The notes under the pieces were generated by a model, which had not been told where the DNA came from, searched no databases, and worked only from the letters and a program-made list of their open reading frames with translations. 49,701 bases of DNA from Mycobacterium sp. GA-1841 (lineage in GTDB: Bacteria; Actinomycetota; Actinomycetes; Mycobacteriales; Mycobacteriaceae). Each line of letters begins with the position of its first letter. Position 1 is the first letter of the stretch. Positions 22,391-30,332 of this stretch are shown piece by piece. Both the position numbers and the translations under genes were made by a program. The stretch spans positions 1 through 49,701 of the forward strand of contig NZ_MBEQ01000044.1 in the NCBI RefSeq assembly GCF_001954135.1. The letters run 5' to 3'.

Positions 22391-23827
22391 TTACTGCGGC
22401 AACGCGGACTCGACGACGGTCAGCTCCTCCGAAAGCCCTGCCACCCGGCGGATTTCACGGAACTCCTCGAGCATGCCCTCGGTGACCTCGTGTGGATCGT
22501 CGACGGTCGCATCGTCGGAGAGGACTGAGATGTTGATCTGGTCGACGTAGCTCCACACCGTGATGTTGAGCCCGCTGCCGGTGGTGATCGGCCCCACCGA
22601 ATAGATCTCGGTGACGGTGGCCCCACCGACCTTCCCGCGCTCGCGCGGGCCCGGCACATTCGAGATGTTGAGGTTGAGGACCTTGTTCTGGCCGTCCTTG
22701 TTGGCCAGCCACTTGAACACCGCTTCCACGGGCGCCGGCGGCATGTAGGCCGCCCACCGGGCGATCAATTCGGGGCCGATCAGTTGGTGGCTTTCTTTCG
22801 CCAACGCAGCCGCTTCGTGCGCACGACGAACCCGCTCGGCGGTATCGGCGACATCGACCGGCAACGCGACCAGTACCCCGCTGAACCGGTTGCCCGAGAT
22901 GCGGTCCGGTGAAAAGTCGAAACTCATCGGCACCGACGCCAACAGCGGATGGTCGGCCTGGCCGTCGTATTTGAGGGACAGTTTGCGCAGCGCCCCCGAC
23001 GACATGGCCAGCACCATGTCGTTGATCGTGACCCCGAGCGCCTTGGCGGTCTCCTTGACTTCGGCCAAGGCCAGGGTGGCCGTGGCGAACAACCGTTTCT
23101 CCGCGAGGATGTGGTTCATGAAGCTGGGCGGCGGGGTGAAGGGCCGGGTCAACTCCGGTGACAGCTTGCGGTGACTGCGTCGCACCCGCCCGAAGCCCTG
23201 GGCGGTGTAGCGGAAGGTGCCGGGCAACCGGCCGAGCTGGCGCATGTGGTCGGTGAACGCCGAGCGCACGAGTTCGGTCTTGGACGGCGCCGGATCGGCT
23301 GCGTAGCAGGCGTCGTCGTGTTTCGGTCCGTCCTGCAGGTCCATGCCACGGGCCAGCAGGTTCGCCGAGGCGATCCCGTCGGCCAGCGCGTGGTGGATCT
23401 TGTTGACCACCGCGATGCGCGGGCCGGCGTTGTCGGGGCCGGCGGCCAACCCCTCGACGAAGTACATCTCCCACAGCGGCCGGCTGCGATCCAGTTGCGT
23501 GCTGGCGATCTCGCCGATGGCCTCGTCGAGTTCGCGGCGACCGCCCGGCTCGCGCAGCCGCCACGGCCGCACGTGGTACTCGAGGTCGACGTCGCAGTTT
23601 TCCCGCCACATCGGATGGTGGAACTTGAACGGGATGTCGACGAGCTGGTAACACAGCGGTTCGAGTTTGCCCAGCCGGCTGCGGATCACGTCCCGGAAAT
23701 CGTCGATCCCGAACTTCCGGTCCCCCAGATCGTCGAGCGCAATCACGGCGATCTTCAATGTGTGCATGTGCACGGTCGGCGCTTCGGTATACAGCAGGAA
23801 CGCGTCCCACCCACTCAACCGCTTCAC
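22391..23827 (-). CDS. Wax ester synthase/diacylglycerol acyltransferase (WS/DGAT), Rv1425-like
   Basis: A 478-residue WS/DGAT enzyme that esterifies diacylglycerol or fatty alcohols with acyl-CoA to store triacylglycerol or wax. The catalytic HHxxxDG motif is KIHHALADG (about residues 140-148). The second family landmark, NISNVPGP, is near 400, and PLWEMYFVEGL precedes the active site. The GTG at 23827 begins the family N-terminus (KRLSGWDAFLLYTE) and has GGGAGGGA upstream. The LipO-like esterase lies 27 bases upstream in the same direction, so they are probably cotranscribed. In M. tuberculosis Rv1425 neighbours lipO-fadD12-Rv1428c; the other members of that set lie 16 kb to the left here. 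Confidence 0.88.
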   Translation of the reverse strand: MKRLSGWDAFLLYTEAPTVHMHTLKIAVIALDDLGDRKFGIDDFRDVIRSRLGKLEPLCYQLVDIPFKFHHPMWRENCDVDLEYHVRPWRLREPGGRRELDEAIGEIASTQLDRSRPLWEMYFVEGLAAGPDNAGPRIAVVNKIHHALADGIASANLLARGMDLQDGPKHDDACYAADPAPSKTELVRSAFTDHMRQLGRLPGTFRYTAQGFGRVRRSHRKLSPELTRPFTPPPSFMNHILAEKRLFATATLALAEVKETAKALGVTINDMVLAMSSGALRKLSLKYDGQADHPLLASVPMSFDFSPDRISGNRFSGVLVALPVDVADTAERVRRAHEAAALAKESHQLIGPELIARWAAYMPPAPVEAVFKWLANKDGQNKVLNLNISNVPGPRERGKVGGATVTEIYSVGPITTGSGLNITVWSYVDQINISVLSDDATVDDPHEVTEGMLEEFREIRRVAGLSEELTVVESALPQ

Positions 23828-23854
23828 GGTGTCCCTCCCCAGGTGTGGAGGCGT

Positions 23855-25078
23855 CTATATAACCGCTTTAGTCCGGTCAATCGCCCTGTTTCGGTGAATT
23901 TGGTTGAGGAACAAGCCAATTGCGGTGGCCATGGCACCGGTACGGGCCCCGTCGGTCATGTCGAAGGCGTGCCCGGCGCCCGGGAGCTCGATGTAGCCGA
24001 CCGGCGATCGGGACACGGCCTTGAGCCGGTCGACGAAACTGCGGGCCTGGGCGACCGGGATGACGCTGTCGCCGGTTCCGTGGATGACGAGGAACGGTGG
24101 CGCATCCGGGTGAATCTGGGCGATCGGCGAGGCCAACCGGTAGATCTCGGGGTGGCGGTCGATCTTGCGACCCACCACGACCCGCTCCAGGAAGTCGACG
24201 AAGCGGATGCGCTCTTCGGTGGAGCGGTCCTCCCAGTCGTAGCGTCCGTAGATACCGACGACGGCGTCGACGCTGGTGTCGGAGCCGTCGGGCAGATCGC
24301 CCTGCAGGTCCGGGTGGTTCGGGGTGAGACCGGCCAGTGCCGCCAGGTGGCCGCCGGCCGAGCAGCCCGCGACGGCGACGAAGTTGCGGTCGCCGCCGAA
24401 CTTGTCGACATTGGCCCGCGCCCACGCGATCGCCGCCTTGACGTCGGTCAGATGGCGCGGCCAGCGGTGGTGCGGGGCCACCCGGTAATCGATCGACAGG
24501 CACACCCACCCCTGACGCGCCAGGTGGGACAACAGGGCGTACCCCTGCAAAATCCGGCCACCGTGTACCCAGGCGCCACCCGGGACGAACAGCAGCACCG
24601 GAGCCGGTTCGGCGGGCAGGTGCCGGGGCCGCCAGACATCGAGCAGCTGCGCCGGGTCGTCGCCGTAGCGCACCGAGGTCCGGTAGACGTCGCGGCGGTA
24701 CTCGCGGCTGCGCCACACCGGCGGCATCGTGTCCGGCACCGGCCAATCGATGGCCAGGTCAGCCGCTGACACCACGGCACGCATGGCCTCTTGCACCACG
24801 GCGTTGGTCTGCTCGCGCTCGGACTTGCGAATTCCACCGGCGCCCGGGGCCAGCCAGGACTTCGCCGAAGCGGTGACGAATTCGGGCAGGTTACGGAAGC
24901 CCCACACGCCCATCGCGGCCATGGCGCCGAACGGTTCCAGGTGCTTGCCGACCACCGGCAGCGAAGCCGATGCAACGCTCAGCGCCAGCATATGGTCAGC
25001 AGGCTTGGCAGTCAGCAACCATCGCGCCCGATCGGCGAGACTCGGTGCGGGGTACCGGTTATCCGGTCGTGCCGTCAT
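23855..25078 (-). CDS. Alpha/beta-hydrolase esterase, second LipO-like paralogue
   Basis: A 407-residue esterase homologous to the one at 5753-6976 and of identical length. VPGGAWVHGG (about residues 182-191) is the oxyanion region, AGCSAGGH places the Ser near 241, HGTGDSVIP the Asp near 335 and GAGHAFDM the His near 365. The first 150 residues are again an extra N-terminal region with weak hydrophobic stretches (LALSVASASLPVVG). It is upstream of, and probably cotranscribed with, the WS/DGAT gene, suggesting linked lipid synthesis and hydrolysis. It diverges from the FadE gene across 123 bases with a CRP-like palindrome. Confidence 0.85.
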   Translation of the reverse strand: MTARPDNRYPAPSLADRARWLLTAKPADHMLALSVASASLPVVGKHLEPFGAMAAMGVWGFRNLPEFVTASAKSWLAPGAGGIRKSEREQTNAVVQEAMRAVVSAADLAIDWPVPDTMPPVWRSREYRRDVYRTSVRYGDDPAQLLDVWRPRHLPAEPAPVLLFVPGGAWVHGGRILQGYALLSHLARQGWVCLSIDYRVAPHHRWPRHLTDVKAAIAWARANVDKFGGDRNFVAVAGCSAGGHLAALAGLTPNHPDLQGDLPDGSDTSVDAVVGIYGRYDWEDRSTEERIRFVDFLERVVVGRKIDRHPEIYRLASPIAQIHPDAPPFLVIHGTGDSVIPVAQARSFVDRLKAVSRSPVGYIELPGAGHAFDMTDGARTGAMATAIGLFLNQIHRNRAIDRTKAVI

Positions 25079-25148
25079 TTTGCGAGCCTACCGCGCCATC
25101 GATGGGCACAGGTGACAACTTCGCCGAGTTGTTCACTCGCTGTCGGAA

Positions 25149-25164
25149 TGTGATCTGGATCACG
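25149..25164. promoter_or_regulatory. CRP-like palindrome between lipO-like and fadE genes
   Basis: TGTGATCTGGATCACG contains the perfect palindrome GTGATC-TG-GATCAC and fits the CRP pattern TGTGA-N6-TCACA with one mismatch. It lies in the centre of the divergent intergenic region. A TAGCTT hexamer (25188-25193) nine bases before the FadE ATG could be the -10 of a leaderless transcript. Confidence 0.45.
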
Positions 25165-25201
25165 TCGACGTGGGCAGCCGTCCCGGTTAGCTTCGCCAAC
25201 C

Positions 25202-27364
25202 ATGACTAAGTCTGCGCTGGCCATCACCGAAGAGCACCAGGACCTCGCCGAGTCGGCGCTCGGACAACTGAAGCGACTCGACAGCCGGGCCGCGGCGCGC
25301 GCCACCCTGGAGGACGCCGGCCGCTACCCCGCCGACATCTGGTCGGCCGGCGCCGCACTTGGTTGGAACGGCCTGGCCGTTTCCGAGGAGTACGGCGGCT
25401 CGGGTTTCGGCCTGCCCGAGCTGGCCGTGGTGGCTGAGGTCGCCGGCCGCGAGCTGTGCCCCGGGCCGTTTCTGCCGACGGTGTCGGCCGCCGTGGTGAT
25501 CGACCGTTTCTCACCGGATTCCGTTCGGGCCGAGCTTCTTCCGGGTCTGGCTCAGGGGTCGACCGTCGCCGCACTCGGCCTGGCCGGCTCGGTGGCCATC
25601 GGCACCGACGGCCGGCTCGGCGGGCAGGCGCGTGCCGTGCTCGGGGCACCCGACGCGCAGGTGCTCGTGCTGGCCGCCGGAGACGACGTCGTCATCCTCG
25701 ACGCCACCGCCGACGGGATCACCGTCACCGCCGAGGACTCCCTGGACACCACCCGCAGCATCGGCGTCGTCGACCTGAACGAGGTGGCCGTCGACGAGAG
25801 CCGGATCCTGCGGGGCGCGGCGCGCGGGGCCCGCACGGTGTTCCGCATCCTCGGCGCGGCAGAAGCCGTCGGAGTCTCTTGGGCCGCACTGGACATGGCC
25901 GTCGAATACGCCAAGGTGCGCGAGCAGTTCGGCCGCACCATCGGGACGTTCCAGGCCGTCAAGCATCACGCCGCCAACATGCTCGTCGACGCCGAACAAA
26001 CCACCGCGGCGGTCTGGGATGCCGCCCGCGCCGACGACCTCGACCGGGCCTCGTTCGCCGCCGCCGTGGCCGCCGCGCATGCCATCCGGGCACAGATCTT
26101 CTGCGCGCAGAACAATGTTCAACTACACGGCGGCATCGCGTTCACGTGGGAACACGACGCACATCTGTACCTGCGCCGGGCCCGGACGCTGGCTGCGGTG
26201 CTCGGTGACGGCGCCGATCCGCTGATCGACGTCGTCGAAGGGCAACGCACCGGGCAGGCGCACGGGGCCTCCTTCGCGCTCCCGGACGAGGCCGAGCAGT
26301 ACCGCCAGGACGCCCGGGCGGCGGCCTCGGCAGTGCGCGCGCTGCCCGAGGACAAGCGCCGCGACTACCTGGTGGACTCCGGCTATCTGGTGCCGCACTG
26401 GCCCAAGCCGTATGGCCGGGCCGCGGATGTGTTGGAGCAGTTGGTGATCGAAGAGGAGTTCACCGACATAGAGCGGGCGGACATGGGTATCACCGGCTGG
26501 GTGACCCTGACCATCGCCCAGGCCGGGACCGACGATCAGCGCGAGCGCTGGGTGGAGCCGGTACTGCGCGGCCAGGTGATGTGGTGTCAGCTGTTCTCCG
26601 AGCCGGGCGCGGGTTCGGATGCGGCCGCGGTGCGGACCGCCGCCAAGAAGGTCGACGGTGGCTGGCGGGTCACCGGCCAGAAAGTGTGGACCAGCCTGGC
26701 GCAGCACTGCCAGTGGGGGTTGGCCACGGTACGCACCGATCCCGACGCTCCCAAGCACGCCGGTGTCACGATGATGGCGATCGACATGAAAGCGCCTGGG
26801 GTGACGGTCAATCCGTTGCGCGGCCTGACCGGTGACGCCCACTTCAACGAGGTGTTCTTCGACGACGTGTTCGTTCCGGACGCCGATGTGGTCGGCGACG
26901 TGAACAAGGGCTGGCTGGTGGCCCGGGCCACCCTCGGCAACGAGCGGATCTCGATCGGTGGCGGCTCGGCGGCGCCGACCGGATTCGATGCCGACGAGTT
27001 GGTCGCCCTGATCGACGCGGATCCCGACGGCGCCCGCTACGTCCGCCGCGCCGGCGAGGTGATCGCGGTGGGCCACACGCTGCGGCTGCTGAACCTGCGC
27101 CGGGTCAGCCGCGCCATCGCCGGTGCCGAACCCGGGCCCGAGGGCAACGTCACCAAGCTGCTGGTGGCCGAGCACTCCCAGCATCTGACCGAACTCGGCA
27201 TGGATCTCGTCGGGTCGGCCGGGGTGACCGGGCAGACACCGAAGCTGACCCGGGCCTATCTCGGCAACCGGGCCATGACGATCGCCGGCGGCACCTCGGA
27301 GATCACCCGGAACACCATCGCCGAACGCATCCTGGGCCTGCCCCGCGACCCGCTGTTGAAGTAG
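25202..27364 (+). CDS. Double-length acyl-CoA dehydrogenase (FadE34/FadE6/FadE22 type)
   Basis: A 720-residue fusion of two acyl-CoA dehydrogenase modules. The first (about 1-360) includes WNGLAVSEEYGGSGFG, YAKVREQFGRTIGTFQAVKH and VQLHGGIAFTWEHD. The second (about 365-720) includes WPKPYGRAADVLEQLVIEEE, LFSEPGAGSDAA, GQKVWTSLAQH and a final IAGGTSEITRNTIAERILGLP. In mycobacteria such fused enzymes replace the alpha/beta heteromeric dehydrogenases acting on steroid or branched acyl-CoAs (FadE34 being the known example). It introduces the 2,3 double bond of an acyl-CoA, reducing FAD. Which member it is cannot be settled from sequence alone. It stands alone on the plus strand, with no ribosome site visible. 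Confidence 0.9.
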   Translation: MTKSALAITEEHQDLAESALGQLKRLDSRAAARATLEDAGRYPADIWSAGAALGWNGLAVSEEYGGSGFGLPELAVVAEVAGRELCPGPFLPTVSAAVVIDRFSPDSVRAELLPGLAQGSTVAALGLAGSVAIGTDGRLGGQARAVLGAPDAQVLVLAAGDDVVILDATADGITVTAEDSLDTTRSIGVVDLNEVAVDESRILRGAARGARTVFRILGAAEAVGVSWAALDMAVEYAKVREQFGRTIGTFQAVKHHAANMLVDAEQTTAAVWDAARADDLDRASFAAAVAAAHAIRAQIFCAQNNVQLHGGIAFTWEHDAHLYLRRARTLAAVLGDGADPLIDVVEGQRTGQAHGASFALPDEAEQYRQDARAAASAVRALPEDKRRDYLVDSGYLVPHWPKPYGRAADVLEQLVIEEEFTDIERADMGITGWVTLTIAQAGTDDQRERWVEPVLRGQVMWCQLFSEPGAGSDAAAVRTAAKKVDGGWRVTGQKVWTSLAQHCQWGLATVRTDPDAPKHAGVTMMAIDMKAPGVTVNPLRGLTGDAHFNEVFFDDVFVPDADVVGDVNKGWLVARATLGNERISIGGGSAAPTGFDADELVALIDADPDGARYVRRAGEVIAVGHTLRLLNLRRVSRAIAGAEPGPEGNVTKLLVAEHSQHLTELGMDLVGSAGVTGQTPKLTRAYLGNRAMTIAGGTSEITRNTIAERILGLPRDPLLK

Positions 27365-27372
27365 TTCGCCGC

Positions 27373-27423
27373 TTTCCACGTCAGGGCTGTGCCCGCGTCG
27401 GATCTACGACCCTGACGTGGAAA
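27373..27423. repeat. Perfect 14-bp inverted repeat between fadE and lipH-like genes
   Basis: TTTCCACGTCAGGG (27373-27386) and CCCTGACGTGGAAA (27410-27423) are exact reverse complements around a 23-base loop. It lies eight bases after the FadE stop and 39 bases before the LipH-like start. As RNA it would be a strong hairpin, probably a terminator or processing site; there is no U-tract. It could also be a dispersed palindromic repeat. Confidence 0.7.
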
Positions 27424-27462
27424 CCGACGTCGCCAGTTCCGGGGCACGGTAGAAAAGTATTT

Positions 27463-28365
27463 GTGACCGCGAACACTGAGCCTGCTTCCACGTTCCATCC
27501 GGACCTCGCGCGCATCGCCCGCTTCCTCCCGCGCGGAATGGTGAACCAGCGCTCGCTGCCGCTGTTCCAGCGGCTGACCAGCCTGCAGAACCGGCAGACG
27601 CCCAAGGATGTCGAGGTGCTCACCTTGAGCTCCGGCGCCGGCGTCCGACTGTTCCGCCCTGAGGGTGTCACCACTCCGACGCCGGCGCTGCTGTGGATCC
27701 ATGGCGGCGGTTACGTGCTCGGTAGCCCGGCGCAGGATGACGCGCTGTGCCGGCGTTTCGCCCGGGAACTCGGCGCCACGGTGGCCGCGGTCAAGTACCG
27801 GTTGGCGCCCAAGCACCCGTACCCCGCCGGGCTGGAAGACTGCTATGCCGCGCTGAAATGGCTCGCCGGGCTGCCCGCGGTCGATCCGGCCCGGGTTGCG
27901 GTCGCCGGGGCGAGCGCCGGCGGCGGGCTGGCCGCGGCTCTGGCGCTGCTCGCCCGCGATCGCGGCGAGGTACCGGTGGCCGCCCAGATCCTCGTGTACC
28001 CGATGCTCGACGATCGCTCGGTCGGCCCGGAGCTGGAGGATCCCGGCCACCGGCTGTGGACCCAGGGCAGCAACAGATTCGGTTGGTCGGCCTATCTCGG
28101 CAAGGCAGATCCGGCCGTCGCGGTCCCCGCTCGGCGCCAGGACCTGGCCGGACTACCGCCGGCCTGGATCGGCGTCGGCACCCTTGACCTGTTCCACGAC
28201 GAAGACCTCGCCTACGCCGAACGCCTGCGCGCCGCCGGCGTCGACTGCCAAGTCGAAGAGGTTCACGGAGCCTTCCACGGTTTCGACCAGATCGCAGCGA
28301 AAACGCCTGTGGCCCAAGCCTTTCTGGCCAGCCAATGCGCCTACCTACGCACGGCGCTGGGCTGA
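27463..28365 (+). CDS. Alpha/beta-hydrolase esterase (LipH/LipN-type, HSL family)
   Basis: A 300-residue esterase of the hormone-sensitive-lipase family. The oxyanion motif is IHGGGYVLG (about residues 79-87), the nucleophile is Ser in GASAGGGLA (about 149), the Asp lies in GTLDLFHDED (about 240) and the His in GAFHGFD (about 270). Length is normal for LipH/LipN-like carboxylesterases. It starts with GTG and has no clear ribosome site; TAGAAA about 12 bases upstream could be a -10 of a leaderless transcript. Its end overlaps the end of the convergent 81-residue gene by 21 bases. Substrates are probably short acyl esters. Confidence 0.85.
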   Translation: MTANTEPASTFHPDLARIARFLPRGMVNQRSLPLFQRLTSLQNRQTPKDVEVLTLSSGAGVRLFRPEGVTTPTPALLWIHGGGYVLGSPAQDDALCRRFARELGATVAAVKYRLAPKHPYPAGLEDCYAALKWLAGLPAVDPARVAVAGASAGGGLAAALALLARDRGEVPVAAQILVYPMLDDRSVGPELEDPGHRLWTQGSNRFGWSAYLGKADPAVAVPARRQDLAGLPPAWIGVGTLDLFHDEDLAYAERLRAAGVDCQVEEVHGAFHGFDQIAAKTPVAQAFLASQCAYLRTALG

Positions 28366-28590
28366 TTCGCGTTGGTGACGTAGATACCGGCAGGCCCGCT
28401 CCAACAGGCAGCGATCATCGGTCGACAGCGTCCTGGCCCTGGGCACCAATCGGGAAACGGTCCGGGCGAACCGGAGGCACAACTGTTCGGCGGTCATCCC
28501 GAACTCGAGCCAGACATCGTCCTCGCGTGGACCCCCATAGGGAGCCCACGCGAGGACGAACTTCAGCAGGAGACGTTCGAAGGTGTCCAT
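28345..28590 (-). CDS. Small conserved-looking protein of unknown function
   Basis: An 81-residue protein, basic at the C-terminus and helical. Its pattern WAPYGGPREDDVWLEFGMTAEQL (about residues 15-37; a W, a GGP, an acidic turn, then FGMT) resembles the helix-turn-helix region of actinobacterial DUF3263-like proteins, but I cannot confirm this. Third-position G/C use supports it as a gene. It starts 22 bases after the permease stop in the same direction. A perfect inverted repeat (28517-28559) lies within its first third, so translation may be affected by mRNA structure; alternatively the hairpin terminates the permease transcript and the frame is fortuitous. Confidence 0.55.
   Translation of the reverse strand: MDTFERLLLKFVLAWAPYGGPREDDVWLEFGMTAEQLCLRFARTVSRLVPRARTLSTDDRCLLERACRYLRHQRESAQRRA
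28517..28559. repeat. Perfect 14-bp inverted repeat inside the small gene
   Basis: TCGTCCTCGCGTGG (28517-28530) pairs exactly with CCACGCGAGGACGA (28546-28559) around 15 bases, and the loop itself can form CUCCC/GGGGG pairs in the leftward transcript. It begins 53 bases after the permease stop codon, where an intrinsic terminator would be expected, yet it is also inside an open frame. Confidence 0.7.
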
Positions 28591-28611
28591 CTGCCAGTTT
28601 TGTCCGTCGAC

Positions 28612-30147
28612 TCAGTCGCGAATCACGGTGTCCTCGAACACGACCCGGCCGATCAACTCATAGCGGCGTGGATCACGCAGCTTGAAGTACGTGGCCATAC
28701 CCGCACCGAGGACGAAGATGCCCACCACGATCCAAGGCGTCAGCTTGAACAGCAGCGTGCCCGAGGCCGTGCCTGCCGCCGCGTCTTTGTGCTCCCACAG
28801 CAGGTACACGACATAGAGCATGCCGATCCCGCCGAGGCCCGGGGCGACCAACGTCTTGAACCAGTGCTTGGAGACCGGGTGGTTCTTGCGGATGTGGAAG
28901 TAGCTGATCACCGAGAAGGCGCACAGCGACTGCACGATCAGGATCGCCATGGTGCCGAGGATCGCCAGCAACGTGTACATGTGCACGTACGGATCCATGC
29001 CGGCGAACAGGAAGGCCAGGATGATCACCAATGCGATCCCGCTCTGGGTGAACGAGGCGATGTGCGGTGAACCGTGCGTGGGATGCGTGGCGCCCAGGGT
29101 CTTCTGCAAGTTCTTGGACAGGCCTTCACGCCCGAGCGCGTACAGGTACCGCGAGGCGCAGTTGTGGAACGCCATACCGCAGGCGAACGAACCGGTCACC
29201 AGCAGGATGTTGAACACGGTGATCGCCCACTCGCCGTAGGTGTCGCGGACGGGCCCGAAGAAGATCTCGGAGGATGTCGCGGAATCCTGAGCGAGTTCCA
29301 CCGCATGCTGCGGGCCCGTGCCGGCGATCGCCATCCAGGACACGAACACGTAGAACACGCCGACACCGACGACGCTGAGCATGGTGGCCCGCGGGATGAT
29401 CTTCTTCGGGTTACGCGACTCCTCGCCGTACATGGCGGTCGATTCGAAGCCGACCCAGGACCAGAACGCGAAGAACAGGCCCAAACCGGCACTGGCACCG
29501 GCGATTCCGGCAGCCGGCGAGAACGCCCCGATGGGGTTGATGGTCTCGGCGACGGCGAACCCGTCGGGACCGCCTCCCTTGAACAGCACGGCCACCGCAC
29601 CGAGCGCGAGCATGACGATCTCGGTCACCAGGAACACACCGAGCACCTTGGCGGTCAGGTTGACGTCGAAGTACGTCAACACCGCGTTGGTCACCAGCAT
29701 CAGCAACGCCGGGATGATCCAGTGGATGTGGATGCCCAACTGGGACTGCATGAAGTTCTGGAAAAAGAACGAGAAGATCCCGATCAACGAGGCTTCGAAC
29801 ACCACATACGCCATGGTGATCAATCCGCCGCTGGCCATGCCGACGATACGGCCGAGCCCGTGCGAGATGTAGCCGTAGAACGCGCCGGTGGTGGTGATGT
29901 GCTTGGCCATGGTCGCGTAGCCGACGGCGAAGAGGCCCAGGACCACCGTGGCCACGATGTAGCCGGCCGGCGCATGCGAACCATTTCCGAATCCGACTGC
30001 GATCGGGACGTTGCCGACCATTGCGGTGATCGGGGCAGCGGTCGCCACCGCCATGAAGATGACGCCGACGGTGCCGACGGCGTTGCGTTTCAGTCTCTGG
30101 ACGTCATGAGCTGCAGTTTCGCCCGGAGCGACAGCTTGATCGGTCAT
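28612..30147 (-). CDS. APC-superfamily amino acid/amine permease (RMM-associated)
   Basis: A 511-residue transporter with about 12 hydrophobic segments and the APC consensus GTVGVIFMAVATAAPITAMVGNVP at its start, followed by GYISHGLGRIVGMASG and a conserved FFAFWSWVGFESTAMYGEESRNPKKIIPRA stretch in the middle. APC carriers import amino acids or amines by H+ symport or exchange. It is divergent from the microcompartment operon and shares its control region, so it most likely imports the amino-alcohol substrate of the compartment. GGAAGG is 11 bases before the ATG. Both family and length are typical; the substrate is inferred from context. Confidence 0.88.
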   Translation of the reverse strand: MTDQAVAPGETAAHDVQRLKRNAVGTVGVIFMAVATAAPITAMVGNVPIAVGFGNGSHAPAGYIVATVVLGLFAVGYATMAKHITTTGAFYGYISHGLGRIVGMASGGLITMAYVVFEASLIGIFSFFFQNFMQSQLGIHIHWIIPALLMLVTNAVLTYFDVNLTAKVLGVFLVTEIVMLALGAVAVLFKGGGPDGFAVAETINPIGAFSPAAGIAGASAGLGLFFAFWSWVGFESTAMYGEESRNPKKIIPRATMLSVVGVGVFYVFVSWMAIAGTGPQHAVELAQDSATSSEIFFGPVRDTYGEWAITVFNILLVTGSFACGMAFHNCASRYLYALGREGLSKNLQKTLGATHPTHGSPHIASFTQSGIALVIILAFLFAGMDPYVHMYTLLAILGTMAILIVQSLCAFSVISYFHIRKNHPVSKHWFKTLVAPGLGGIGMLYVVYLLWEHKDAAAGTASGTLLFKLTPWIVVGIFVLGAGMATYFKLRDPRRYELIGRVVFEDTVIRD

Positions 30148-30261
30148 CTAGTGGAATACCTTCCAGGTTACAGTGGTAGTCCGTTTGTGGCCTGCGCCAC
30201 ATAACGAACCTTACGCATATTGGCATGACCAAAACCGGTTCGCAAGCGATTCCTGCAACCA

Positions 30262-30291
30262 TTGACACAAATGGTTGCAACCGTTTACGGT
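30262..30291 (+). promoter_or_regulatory. Promoter of the microcompartment operon with operator in its spacer
   Basis: TTGACA (30262-30267) and TACGGT (30286-30291) are 18 bases apart. The palindrome AAATGGTTGCAACCGTTT (30269-30286) fills the whole spacer; its centre GGTTGCAACC is perfect and only one outer pair mismatches. A second half-site GCAACCATT lies at 30255-30263. A repressor here would block RNA polymerase directly; the GntR protein at 37441 is the obvious candidate. Confidence 0.65.
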
Positions 30292-30332
30292 GAGGGCCAT
30301 CACAGCTACCGGATAGCTGGAGAGGGAGCCGC

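Noticed and set aside
28612..30147. The permease as an ethanolamine-specific EutH-type carrier
   Set aside because: It shows the APC-superfamily start and about 12 segments, not EutH features, and no ethanolamine ammonia-lyase genes are present.
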